Source of the DNA: Edaphochlamys debaryana
Lineage: Eukaryota > Chlorophyta > Chlorophyceae > Chlamydomonadales
Direction of reading: 5' to 3'
Assembly: GCA_016858145.1 (NCBI GenBank)
Contig: JAEHOE010000061.1
Coordinates: forward strand, 1 to 64,000
DNA: 64,000 nucleotides
Below are positions 1-11,963 of the stretch, in pieces (position 1 is the first letter of the stretch; each line of letters begins with the position of its first letter). A program made the position numbers and the translations under genes. The notes under the pieces are model-generated. The model searched no databases, had not been told where the DNA came from, and saw only the letters and a program-made list of their open reading frames with translations.

Positions 1-3000
1 CCGCGACCCCAGCCCCCGCGCGCCAGAGCTCCAGAGCAACCGACCGAAGCGCCGGGACGCCCACAGACATGGAAAACACACGGCGAGCCTGAAGGGTGGT
101 CCGGGAGGGAGGGCGGGAGGGCGGAGTCACAAGGGCCGGCCGGACACGCCCACGGGCGGAGCGGGGGCTCTGCACGCGCTCCGAAGCGAGGCTGACGGCC
201 CACAAGCAAGCGGGAGCAGCTGTGACAGCCGCCACGCCATCAAGACATACCCAGGAAAGCAACAGCCAGCGCCGCCAAGCAGTCCAGCTCGCCACGACCC
301 AACACCGACGCTCCCGCACCACCACCCCCGCCAACCCGCCATCCCCACCCCGCGGCCGCGACCCCAGCCCACCGCGCAGCCAGAGCTCCAGAGCAACCGA
401 CCGAAGCGCCGGGGCACGCCCACAGACATGGAAAACACACACGCGAAGCCTGAAGGGTGGTCCGGGAGGGAGGGCGGGAGGGCGGAGTCACAAGGCCGGG
501 CCGGACACGCCCACGGGCGGAGCGGGCCTTTGCACGCGCTCCGAAGCGAGGCTGACGGCCCACAAGCAAGCGGGAGCAGCTGTGACAGCCGCCACGCCAT
601 CAAGACATACCCAGGAAAGCAACAGCCAGCGCCGCCAAGCAGTCCAGCTCGCCACGACCCAACACCCGACGCTCCCGCACCACACCCCGCCAACCCGCCA
701 TCCCCACCCCCGCGCCGCGACCCCAGCCCACCGCGCAGCCCAGAGCTCCAGAGCAACCGACCGAAGCGCCGGGGCACGCCCACAGACATGGAAACACACG
801 GCGGCGAAGCCTGAAGGGTGGTCCGGGAGGGAGGGCGGGAGGGCGGAGTCACAAGGGCCGGGCCGGACACGCCCCACGGGCGGAGCGGGGGCCTCTGCAC
901 GCGCTCCGAAGCGAGGCTGACGCCCACAAGCAAGCGGGAGCAGCTGTGACAGCCGCCACGCCATCAAGACATACCCAGGAAAGCAACAGCCAGCGCCGCC
1001 AAGCAGTCCAGCTCGCCACGACCCAACACCCGACGCCCCCGCACCCACACACCCGCCAACCCGCCATCCCCACCCCGCGGCCGCGACCCCCAGCCACCGC
1101 GCAGCCAGAGCTCCAGAGCAACCGACCGAAGCGCCGGGGCACGCCCACAGACATGGAAAACACACGGCGAAGCCTGAAGGGTGGTCCGGGAGGGAGGGCG
1201 GGAGGGCGGAGTCACAGGGCCGGGCCGGACACGCCCACGGGCGGAGCGGGGGCCTCTGCACGCGCTCCGAAGCGAGGCTGACGGCCCACAAGCAAGCGGG
1301 AGCAGCTGTGACAGCCGCCACGCCATCAAGACATACCCAGGAAAGCAACAGCCAGCGCCGCCAAGCAGTCCAGCTCGCCACGACCCAACACCCCGACGCT
1401 CCCGCACCACACACCCGCCAACCCGCCATCCCCACCCCCGCGGCCGCGACCCCAGCCCACCGCGCAGCCAGAGCTCCAGAGCAACCGACCGAAGCGCCGG
1501 GGCACGCCCACAGACATGGAAAACACACGGCGAAGCCTGAAGGGTGGTCCGGGAGGGAGGGCGGGAGGGCGGAGTCACAAGGGCCGGGCCGGACACGCCC
1601 ACGGCGGAGCGGGGGCCTCTGCACGCGCTCCGAAGCGAGGCTGACGGCCCACAAGCAAGCGGGAGCAGCTGTGACAGCCGCCACGCCATCAAGACATACC
1701 CAGGAAAGCAACAGCCAGCGCCGCCAAGCAGTCCAGCTCGCCACGACCCAACACCCCGACGCTCCCGCACCACACCCCGCCAACCCGCCATCCCCACCCC
1801 CGCGGCCGCGACCCCAGCCCACCGCGCAGCCAGAGCTCCAGAGCAACCGACCGAAGCGCCGGGGCACGCCCACAGACATGAAAACACACGGCGAAGCCTG
1901 AAGGGTGGTCCGGAGGGAGGGCGGGAGGGCGGAGTCACAAGGGCCGGGCCGGACACGCCCACGGGCGGAGCGGGGGCGTCTGCACGCGCTCCGAAGCGAG
2001 GCTGACGGCCCACAAGCAAGCGGAGCAGCTGTGACAGCCGCCACGCCATCAAGACATACCCAGGAAAGCAACAGCCCAGCGCCGCCAAGCAGTCCAGCTC
2101 GCCACGACCCAACACCCGACGCTCCCACCACACACCCGCCAACCCGCCATCCCCACCCCCGCGGCCGCGACCCCAGCCCACCGCGCAGCCAGAGCTCCAG
2201 AGCAACCGACCGAAGCGCCGGGGCACGCCCACAGACATGGAAAACACACGGCGAAGCCTGAAGGGTGGTCCGGGAGGGAGGGCGGGAGGGCGGAGTCACA
2301 AGGGCCGGGCCGGACACGCCCACGGGCGGAGCGGGGCCTCTGCACGCGCTCCGAAGCGAGGCTGACGGCCCACAAGCAAGCGGGAGCAGCTGTGACAGCC
2401 GCCACGCCATCAAGACATACCCAGGAAAGCAACAGCCAGCGCCGCCAAGCAGTCCAGCTCGCCACGACCCAACACCCGACGCTCCCGCACCCACACACCC
2501 GCCAACCCGCCATCCCCACCCCCGCGGCCGCGACCCCAGCCCACCGCGCAGCCAGAGCTCCAGAGCAACCGACCGAAGCGCCGGGGCACGCCCACAGACA
2601 TGGAAAACACACGGCGAAGCCTGAAGGGTGGTCCGGGAGGGAGGGCGGGAGGGCGGAGTCACAAGGGCCGGGCCGGACACGCCCACGGGCGGAGCGGGGG
2701 CCTTGCACGCGCTCCGAAGCGAGGCTGACGGCCCACAAGCAAGCGGGAGCAGCTGTGACAGCCGCCACGCCATCAAGACATACCCAGGAAAGCAACAGCC
2801 AGCGCCGCCAAGCAGTCCAGCTCGCCACGACCCAACACCCCGACGCTCCCGCACCACACACCCCGCCAACCCGCCATCCCCACCCCGCGCGGCCGCGACC
2901 CCAGCCCACCGCGCAGCCAGAGCTCCAGAGCAACCGACCGAAGCGCCGGGGCACGCCCACAGACATGGAAAACACACGGCGAAGCCTGAAGGGTGGTCCG

Positions 3001-6000
3001 GGAGGGAGGGCGGAGGGCGGAGTCACAAGGGCCGGGCCGGACACGCCCACGGGCGGAGCGGGGGCCTCTGCACGCGCTCCGAAGCGAGGCTGACGGCCCA
3101 CAAGCAAGCGGGAGCAGCTGTGACAGCCGCCACGCCATCAAGACATACCCAGGAAAGCAACAGCCAGCGCCGCCAAGCAGTCCAGCTCGCCACGACCCAA
3201 CACCCCGACGCTCCCGCACCACACACCCGCCAACCCGCCATCCCCACCCCCGCGGCCGCGACCCCAGCCCACCGCGCAGCCAGAGCTCCAGAGCAACCGA
3301 CCGAAGCGCCGGGGCACGCCCACAGACATGGAAAACACACGGCGAAGCCTGAAGGGTGGTCCGGGAGGGAGGGCGGGAGGGCGGAGTCACAAGGGCCGGG
3401 CCGGACACGCCCACGGGCGGAGCGGGGGCCTCTGCACGCGCTCCGAAGCGAGGCTGACGGCCCACAAGCAAGCGGGAGCAGCTGTGACAGCCGCCACGCC
3501 ATCAAGACATACCCAGGAAAGCAACAGCCAGCGCCGCCAAGCAGTCCAGCTCGCCACGACCCAACACCCGACGCTCCCGCACCACACACCCCCCCAACCC
3601 GCCATCCCCACCCCCGCGGCCGCGACCCCAGCCCACCGCGCAGCCAGAGCTCCAGAGCAACCGACCGAAGCGCCGGGGCACGCCCACAGACATGGAAAAA
3701 CACACGGCGAAGCCTGAAGGGTGGTCCGGGAGGAGGGCGGGAGGGCGGAGTCACAAGGGCCGGGCCGGACACGCCCACGGGCGGAGCGGGGCCTTTGCAC
3801 GCGCTCCGAGCGAGGCTGACGGCCCACAAGCAAGCGGGAGCAGCTGTGACAGCCGCCACGCCATCAAGACATACCCAGGAAAGCAACAGCCAGCGCCGCC
3901 AAGCAGTCCAGCTCGCCACGACCCAACACCCCGACGCTCCCGCACCACACACCCGCCAACCCGCCGTCCCCACCCCCGCGGCCGCGAACCCAGCCCACCG
4001 CGCAGCCAGAGCTCCAGAGCAACCGACCGAAGCGCCGGGGCACGCCCACAGACATGGAAAACACACGGCGAAGCCTGAAGGGTGGTCCGGGAGGGAGGGC
4101 GGGAGGGCGGAGTCACAAGGGCCGGGCCGGACACGCCCACGGGCGGAGCGGGGGCCTTTGCACGCGCTCCGAAGCGAGGGTGACGGCCCACAAGCAAGCG
4201 GGAGCAGCTGTGACAGCCGGCCACGCCATTAAGACATACCCAGGAAAGCAACAGCCAGCGCCGCCAAGCAGTCCCAGCTCGCCACGACCCAACACCCGAC
4301 GCTCCCGCACCACACACCGCCAACCCGCCATCCCCACCCCGCGGCCCGCGACCCCCAGCCCAACCGCGCAGCCAGAGCTCCAGAGCAACCGACCGAAGCG
4401 CCGGGGCACGCCCACAGACATGGAAAACACACGGCGAAGCCCTGAAGGGTGGTCCGGGAGGGAGGGCCGGGAGGGCGGAGTCCACAAGGGCCGGGCCGGA
4501 CACGCCCACGGGCGGAGCGGGGGCCTTTGCACGCGCTCCGAAGCGAGGCTGACGGCCCACAAGCAAGCGGGAGCAGCTGTGACAGCCGCCACGCCATCAA
4601 GACATACCCAGGAAAGCAAACAGCCAAGCGCCGCCAAGCAGTCCAGCTCGCCACGACCCAACACCCGACGCTCCCGCACCACACACCCGCCAACCCGCCA
4701 TCCCCACCCCCGCGGCCGCGACCCCAGCCCACCGCGCAGCCAGAGCTCCAGAGCAACCGACCGAAGCGCCGGGGCACGCCCACAGACATGGAAAACACAC
4801 GGCGAAGCCTGAAGGGTGGTCCGGGAGGGAGGGCGGGAGGGCGGAGTCACAAGGGCCGGGCCGGACACGCCCACTGGCGGAGCGGGGCCTTTGCACGCGC
4901 TCCGAAGCGAGGCTGACGGCCCACAAGCAAGCGGGAGCAGCTGTGACAGCCGCCACGCCATCAAGACATACCCAGGAAAGCAACAGCCAGCGCCGCCAAG
5001 CAGTCCAGCTCGCCACGACCCACACCCCGACGCTTCCCGCACCACACACCCGCCAACCCGCCGTCCCCACCCCCGCTGGCCCGCGACCCCAGCCCACCGC
5101 GCAGCCAGAGCTCCAGAGCAACCGACCGAAGCGCCGGGGCAAACGCCCACAGACATGGAAAACACACGCGAAGCTGAAGGGTGGTCCGGGAGGGAGGGCG
5201 GGGAGGGCGGAGTCACAAGGGCTGGGCCGGACACGCCCACGGGCGGAGCGGGGCCTCTGCACGCACTCCGAAGCGAGGCTGACGGCCCACAAGCAAAGCG
5301 GGAGCAGCTGTGACAAGCCGCCACGCCATCAAGACATACCCAGGAAAGCAACAGCCAGCGCCGCCAAGCAGTCCAGCTCGCCACGACCCAAACACCCCGA
5401 CGCTCCCGCACCACCACACCCGCCAACCCGCCGTCCCCACCCCCGCGGCCGCGACCCCAGCCCACCGCGCAGCCAGAGCTCCAGAGCAACCGACCGAAGC
5501 GCCGGGGCACGCCCACAGACATGGAAAACACACGGCGAAGCTGAAGGGTGGTCCGGGAGGGAGGGCGGGAGGGCGGAGTCACAAGGGCCGGGCCGGACAC
5601 GCCCACGGGCGGAGCGGGGGCCTCTGCCCGCGCTCCGAAGCGAGGCTGACGGCCCACAAGCAAGCGGGAGCAGCTGTGACAGCCGCCACGACCATTAAGA
5701 CATACCCAGGAAAGCAACAGCCAGCGCCGCCAAGCAGTCCAGCTCGCCACGACCCAACACCCGAACGCCCCCGCACCACACACCCGCCAACCCGCCATCC
5801 CCCACCCCCGCGGCCGCGACCCCAGCCCACCGCGCAGCCAGAGCTCCAGAGCAACCGACCGAAGCGCCGGGGCACGCCCACAGACATGGAAAACACACGG
5901 CGAAGCCTGAAGGGTGGTCCGGGAGGGAGGGCGGGAGGGCGGAGTCACAAGGGCCGGGCCGGACACGCCCACGGGCGGAGCGGGGGCCTTTGCACGCGCT

Positions 6001-8009
6001 CCGAAGCGAGGCTGACGGCCCACAAGCAAGCGGGAGCAGCTGTGACAGCCGCCACGCCATCAAGACATACCCAGGAAAGCAACAGCCAGCGCCGCCAAGC
6101 AGTCCAGCTCGCCACGACCCAACACCCCGACGCTCCCGCACCACACACCCGCCAACCCGCCGTCCCCACCCCCGCGGCCGCGACCCCAGCCCACCGCGCA
6201 GCCAGAGCTCCAGAGCAACCGACCGAAGCGCCGGGGCACGCCCACAGACATGGAAAACACACGGCGAAGCCTGAAGGGTGGTCCGGGAGGGAGGGCGGGA
6301 GGGCGGAGTCACAAGGGCTGGGCCGGACACGCCCACGGGCGGAGCGGGGGCCTCTGCACGCACTCCGAAGCGAGGCTGACGGCCCACAAGCAAGCGGGAG
6401 CAGCTGTGACAGCCGCCACGCCATCAAGACATACCCAGGAAAGCAACAGCCAGCGCCGCCAAGCAGTCCAGCTCGCCACGACCCAACACCCCGACGCTCC
6501 CGCACCACACACCCGCCAACCCGCCGTCCCCACCCCCGCGGCCGCGACCCCAGCCCACCGCGCAGCCAGAGCTCCAGAGCAACCGACCGAAGCGCCGGGG
6601 CACGCCCACAGACATGGAAAACACACGGCGAAGCCTGAAGGGTGGTCCGGGAGGGAGGGCGGGAGGGCGGAGTCACAAGGGCCGGGCCGGACACGCCCAC
6701 GGGCGGAGCGGGGGCCTCTGCACGCGCTCCGAAGCGAGGCTGACGGCCCACAAGCAAGCGGGAGCAGCTGTGACAGCCGCCACGCCATTAAGACATACCC
6801 AGGAAAGCAACAGCCAGCGCCGCCAAGCAGTCCAGCTCGCCACGACCCAACACCCGACGCCCCCGCACCACACACCCGCCAACCCGCCATCCCCACCCCC
6901 GCGGCCGCGACCCCAGCCCACCGCGCAGCCAGAGCTCCAGAGCAACCGACCGAAGCGCCGGGGCACGCCCACAGACATGGAAAACACACGGCGAAGCCTG
7001 AAGGGTGGTCCGGGAGGGAGGGCGGGAGGGCGGAGTCACAAGGGCCGGGCCGGACACGCCCACGGGCGGAGCGGGGCCTTTGCACGCGCTCCGAAGCGAG
7101 GCTGACGGCCCACAAGCAAGCGGGAGCAGCTGTGACAGCCGCCACGCCATCAAGACATACCCAGGAAAGCAACAGCCAGCGCCGCCAAGCAGTCCAGCTC
7201 GCCACGACCCAACACCCCGACGCTCCCGCACCACACACCCGCCAACCCGCCGTCCCCACCCCCGCGGCCGCGACCCCAGCCCACCGCGCAGCCAGAGCTC
7301 CAGAGCAACCGACCGAAGCGCCGGGGCACGCCCACAGACATGGAAAACACACGGCGAAGCCTGAAGGGTGGTCCGGGAGGGAGGGCGGGAGGGCGGAGTC
7401 ACAAGGGCCGGGCCGGACACGCCCACGGGCGGAGCGGGGGCCTCTGCACGCGCTCCGAAGCGAGGGTGACGGCCCACAAGCAAGCGGGAGCAGCTGTGAC
7501 AGCCGCCACGCCATTAAGACATACCCAGGAAAGCAACAGCCAGCGCCGCCAAGCAGTCCAGCTCGCCACGACCCAACACCCGACGCCCCCGCACCACACA
7601 CCCGCCAACCCGCCATCCCCACCCCCGCGGCCGCGACCCCAGCCCACCGCGCAGCCAGAGCTCCAGAGCAACCGACCGAAGCGCCGGGGCACGCCCACAG
7701 ACATGGAAAACACACGGCGAAGCCTGAAGGGTGGTCCGGGAGGGAGGGCGGGAGGGCGGAGTCACAAGGGCCGGGCCGGACACGCCCACGGGCGGAGCGG
7801 GGGCGTCTGCACGCGCTCCGAAGCGAGGCTGACGGCCCACAAGCAAGCGGGAGCAGCTGTGACAGCCGCCACGCCATTAAGACATACCCAGGAAAGCAAC
7901 AGCCAGCGCCGCCAAGCAGTCCAGCTCGCCACGACCCAACACCCCGACGCTCCCGCACCACACACCCGCCAACCCGCCGTCCCCACCCCCGCGGCCGCGA
8001 CCCCAGCCC
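1..8009. repeat. ~363-bp tandem satellite array, about 22 units
   Basis: The same ~360-365 bp unit repeats head to tail; an anchor (CAAGACATACCCAGG) recurs at about 241, 601, 967, 1328, 1691, 2051, 2412 and so on to 7879. The window starts inside a unit and the array stops abruptly near 8009, where the unit's CGACCCCAGCCC is followed by unrelated G-rich DNA. Each unit holds a G-rich block with six runs of three or more G on the + strand. Because most units are 363 bp (3 x 121), they keep reading frames open on both strands, giving long spurious ORFs. Units around 4200-5700 carry many single-base insertions, while units from about 5900 on are nearly identical. Confidence 0.97.
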
Positions 8010-8540
8010 GCCATGGGGGCGGAAGAGAAGGTGGCAGTGGAAGGTGAGCGAGGTGGCGACGAGGGCAGTGGAGGAGGGGGTGGAGAGGGTGGAGCGGGCG
8101 GCGGCGGTGGGGCCGGGGGCATGGGAGAAGGCTGCGGGGGCGGAGGATGAGGAGGCGCGGGCGGCGGGGGTAGGGGAGAAGGCGACGGGACTGGAGGCGG
8201 AGGGGGACGGAACTAGCGGGGTCGGTGTAGGAGGATTTAGGGGAGCAGCCGACGTGGCGGAGGCTGAAGGGCGGAGGAGGTGGGCCCGGGCGGCAGTGAC
8301 TCGGGCAAAGTCGGCGGAGGTGAATGAGGAGGGGGAGGAGGCGGTGGGGGCCAAGCGGGTAGTTGGAAGCAGGGGAGCAGGCGACGTGGGCGAAGGTGAA
8401 GGGGGATTGGTGGGGGCGTGGCGGGGCGGGGGTCGTCGTCGTCGGCAGCGCGGGACGCCGTCCATGGGCGGGGCGCGCGGCCGTGGGGGAGTTTGGGGGG
8501 GGGGGGGGGCCGGGGACGTCGGTGGGCCGAGGACGTAGTA
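8010..8540. other. G-rich low-complexity DNA bordering the satellite
   Basis: Purine/G-rich sequence without a credible gene. It contains a 15-base G run at 8495-8509 and a weak internal duplication (GGGGAGCAG-CGACGTGG at about 8241 and 8374). Frames running through it are an extension of satellite frames with biased composition and are not taken as coding. Confidence 0.6.
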
Positions 8541-9469
8541 TCATTGCCTTTTCCCTACAGCATGAGCCGCTCAAACCTTGCAGCCGTGGCCTCTAGCGCC
8601 CAGACAGGTTTGCCGTACGTTTGCTCGCACAGCCAGGGTCGGCACCTAGGGACTGCACAGCGTGTCGTTCGTACAAAAGGCGAGGCAATGCTCTACTGGC
8701 TTGGGCTGGTCGCTTGGGAAGGCGCGCTCACGGTGTGGCCGGCCTTGCCCAGTCCCGCGCTCTTGGGCGTACACAGTTCCCTGGCAGCACAACCTCCTGT
8801 AAGCCCCACGTCCATCGCCCTTAAGCGAGTGGCCGCGGGGGGCGCTGCGGAGCCCGAGGGGGCGCATCCTGTGGTGAGGGTGTGTGCTGGTACCGTGCCC
8901 GCAGGGGGAAGGCAAGGGTTTTCCCCACCCCGCCTCCAGCCCCTGTCATGCTCCCCCCATATGCACAGGGACTCTGTAAGCTTGCTTGGTGCGCGGGGGG
9001 GACTGCGGGGGGTAAGCATTTCTTAGGGGCGGCATGGGCGCTGCGGCATGGGGTAGGCACGTTGGTGGACCCCGGCACGCATCAGAGCGCGCCGTCTCGC
9101 TGTCGGCCTAAGGCTTCCACTCCGCGCACTCGCTCACACAAGCTTACCTTCCTACTCAATAGAAGACGTGGTGTTCAGCCCTCAAGCTACAGCGCATTTT
9201 AAGCACGGCGCCGCGACAGACGGCTCGAGCCGCAAAGCCAAGTTTCCGACGACTTTTAGGAGGCAGTGCACACTCAAACTTCGTTCGTGCCAGGCGAGGT
9301 TGCTGTTGATGCAAGAGAACTCACACGTAGCAGTAGTCTATACGCACTGGCAAGCAGCGAGTGTGGGGCAGCCGGCAAATGCGTAAGCGTACGCATGGCG
9401 GTCGCGTTGCAATGCGTAACTTGGCGCAGAGGGTGGGCTTGACGTGTCCATCCTTCAATCCCGCTGTCA
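8541..9469. other. Unassigned DNA, no gene recognised
   Basis: About 0.9 kb of mixed-composition sequence. Short ORFs occur on both strands but none shows a domain, repeat or composition suggesting a gene. It may be decayed repeat DNA between the satellite and the AATCC-rich block. Confidence 0.5.
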
Positions 9470-9990
9470 CGGGGGAGGATAGAATTTTGGCAATCCGCGG
9501 GTGCACGGGGGTCAATCCCAATCCTCGGGGTGACACGTCCAATCCTCGCCCGGTGCAGTCCAATCCTAGAACGCGACTCCCAATCTGATTGTTTGCGCGT
9601 GTACATTACTGGGGAGCACCACCAGCAGGCGGGAGGGCGGTGCGAGAGGGCAGGTGCTATGGACCAAGCGCGGGCGTGTGTGTGCGTGTGCAGGAGCGTG
9701 AGGGGGCGGGGGCGCCCTGTACCAAGGGCCGGGTTGCGTGGCGCAGGCTCCTGTGTAAGGGCTGAGTTGCGCCGTCGGCTGTAACGGCACAGTCCCATCC
9801 GTGTCCAGTTTCAATCCCCATCCATCGAGGGTGCACCCATCCGCCCAGTTGCAATCCCCAACCTTCGAGGGTATGCCAATCCGCCCACGTGCAATCCCCA
9901 TCCGTGCGACCCCCCTTCAATCCGTGCCGTGCAATCCCAATCCCCGGCCCTGGTCCCCGTCCAATCCCTATCCGTGCCCGTGACAGCCGT
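9470..9990 (+). repeat. Degenerate AATCC/CAATCCC short-motif repeat
   Basis: The words CAATCC, CCAATCC and CCCATCC recur many times, irregularly spaced, across about 500 bp. A better-preserved ~41-bp period is visible at about 9810-9905 (CATCCATCGAGGGTGCACCC followed by ACCTTCGAGGGTATGCCAAT, each then CCGCCCA-GTGCAAT-like). It reads like an eroded minisatellite. No gene is seen here. Confidence 0.6.
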
Positions 9991-11023
9991 CCCGGCCAAT
10001 CCTGGCCCGGTGCCCCCCCTCCGCTTGGCGTGCCACGCTACGCACACAGACGTAGCTCCACGCCTGTCGCGTGTCGCGTTAGGGGTACGCGACCCGACGC
10101 TTCGCGATCAGGCCTAACGCGAGCCAGCGCGCCCTACGCGCCCCAACGCGACCGCAACGCGGTCCCCCGTCCCCATAGTGTGACGGAACCATGCGCGCAA
10201 GTCGTTGTCCTCGACATGGGTGGCCATTGTTCGTCAGCCCCGTCTGCTTTACCTTGGGGTGCTTTTTGGGGGTGAGATTACCACAGGCCCTGACTGCTCG
10301 GGCGCAGCGCGCTGGGCTGTTGCCCTGCATGAGCCAGGCGGACCCTGCTCTCCGCCTCTGAACCGCGGCAGGCTGTCATGCCGCACGGGTCAGGCCTAAT
10401 CAGGTGTTTCCCTTCCCCGGACATTTGCCCAGTGTGGGGGCATTATCTTGGTATTCATACCGCAGGAAACATGGGTTAACAAAGCAAAGCAAAGAACTGT
10501 TGTGCCGCGGCCATGTGTTTTGAAGACATCCTGATCCTTGACTTGCGGGGTCCTGGTGCTTTGCAGGAGGGGGGTGTATTCCAAGCTGCGTCGCGCACAA
10601 ACGGCGCTTATTTCTTGAGGCTCCTCTTGGGGGCTGCTGGGCCCGGCGCGGGGGTTGAAGCGATCTTGCCCGACGAAGTTTGCTGAAGGACAGGTCCTTC
10701 GGCTGGTAACGTGGACTGAGCCACCCAGTCGGGCTGTGCAGGGGCGCCTCCGTTGCTGCCTCCGTGGCGTGCGCGCTGGGCGCGTGGTGGTGTGAGGTGG
10801 TTGCTCTGAGGGACCCAGGAACGGGTGCACCACGGCAGCTGAGCGTCGAGGCTAACGGCAGCTGGCCGACAGGGCCAGACTGGGCCAGGGGCAAGGGGCT
10901 GTGCGGTCGACTGTTTCTTGCGAAGGTTCTTGGCGAGCCTGCGCCTCTGCCGGACGGCACTAGCCCACTACATGTAGCTCTCGTTCCCTACAACACCTGT
11001 GTGGCAAGTGGCGCAGAAGGTTG
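9991..11023. other. Unassigned DNA, no gene recognised
   Basis: About 1 kb between the AATCC-rich block and the first ~1,075-bp repeat unit. It includes a patch rich in CGCGAC/ACGCGA words (about 10020-10180). The open frames, including a 186-codon one on the minus strand near 10400-10960, show no recognisable domain. Confidence 0.5.
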
Positions 11024-11434
11024 TTAAGCAGCCTCATTGACCCGCCATGTTCGCAAAAGTAACGACCCCGGGTCGCCGTTCTCACTCCGCGCCCGAACCC
11101 GGCGGACTTGGCTCGCGAGGATACGTAGATGCATTACAGCGCGCGAGAGAGCGGCGCGGGGCCGCGCCGATGCGGGGTCGCGGAAATCGACCCGAAATTG
11201 AGCACCGAACTCCCTCTAATCGCGTCGGAACGCCACATGACCTCGACCAATCGATGCTTTCATGTCTAAGAAGCACTCGTGGTGCCAAATCCCCGCTGAA
11301 ACGGCGCTCCCCGAGCAGCGGGAGGCTCTCGCGCGTCGCGACCAACCGTTTTTACTTGACAAGCCCGACCTGCGGCAGATCCTACTTGACAGGCCCGACT
11401 GTGACCTGCAGAGGCGCCAAGAAGCTGACGTGAG
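11024..11434 (+). repeat. ~1,075-bp tandem repeat, unit 1 left part
   Basis: This starts at TTAAGCAG and matches 18833-19240 at clearly diverged but continuous similarity (GCCATGTTCGCAAAAGT, ACCGTTTTTACTTG and CGCCAAGAAGCTGACGTGAG are shared). The unit is interrupted at 11435 by the retrotransposon and resumes at 18168. An ATG at 11047 opens a 128-codon Arg/Gly-rich frame with a partly conserved counterpart at 18855; the counterpart is truncated, so I do not call a gene. Confidence 0.85.
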
Positions 11435-11713
11435 TGTTAGAGTATGCCCTAGTCCGCGTACCGGCAGTACCGGCATTGTGAAGCTTCGGTACGGAGACCC
11501 ATGAAGCGCAGTAGCGCCATGGCGATCCCTTGTGGCTACGATATAAGCGAGGACTGGACTGTGTGAGCTAACGTATGCACAACTTACAGAGTCAGGCCCA
11601 GCCCTCGCTTATATCGTAGCCACAAGGGATCGCCATGGCGCTACTGCGCTTCATGGGTCTCCGTACCGAAGCTTCACAATGCCGGTACTGCCGGTACGCG
11701 GACTAGGGCAACA
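11435..11713 (-). repeat. Rearranged, palindromic 3' LTR
   Basis: The inner part (11551-11713) matches the 5' LTR from CTGGACTGTGTGAGC to GGACTAGGGCA and lacks about 7 bases just before the final ACA. The expected outer part is missing. In its place is an inverted copy of the inner part (11435-11552, starting TGTTAGAGTATGCCC). Arms 11435-11552 and 11603-11710 are reverse complements separated by a ~50-bp loop. The element therefore begins and ends with the same sequence in inverted orientation. Confidence 0.9.
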
Positions 11714-11963
11714 GCGGTCCAGATGTTTAGATGCTGAAAAGCTTCTCGTAGCAGGGGCGTCATGGGGCATGGCTTGAGTCACGGCGTCGCTTGTCCTCAA
11801 CTTCAACTCGTGAATAACCCAGAACTCAGATGTTCCCAACCCACCCGTATCCCACCCAGCGAGATCGTTTCCCAACCCACCCGTACCCAACCCAACCCTT
11901 GACGCAAGCCTAAGCTACTCGCATGCATTCTCATTCTTTCCACTTGATCCAAACTTGCTCTCA
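11714..11963 (-). other. Retrotransposon 3' untranslated region
   Basis: 250 bp between the pol stop and the 3' LTR remnant. It contains C-rich repeats of the form CCCAACCCACCCGTA on the + strand (11835-11900). No obvious purine-rich polypurine tract abuts the LTR remnant, which fits damage at this end. Confidence 0.6.

Noticed and set aside
488..2977. Very long open frames on both strands across the satellite (829, 762, 718 codons)
   Set aside because: The unit length is a multiple of three, so frames stay open by periodicity; the translations are repetitive and exist on both strands at once.
1..8009. CRISPR array
   Set aside because: Repeats are ~363 bp, contiguous and without short unique spacers; the context is eukaryotic.
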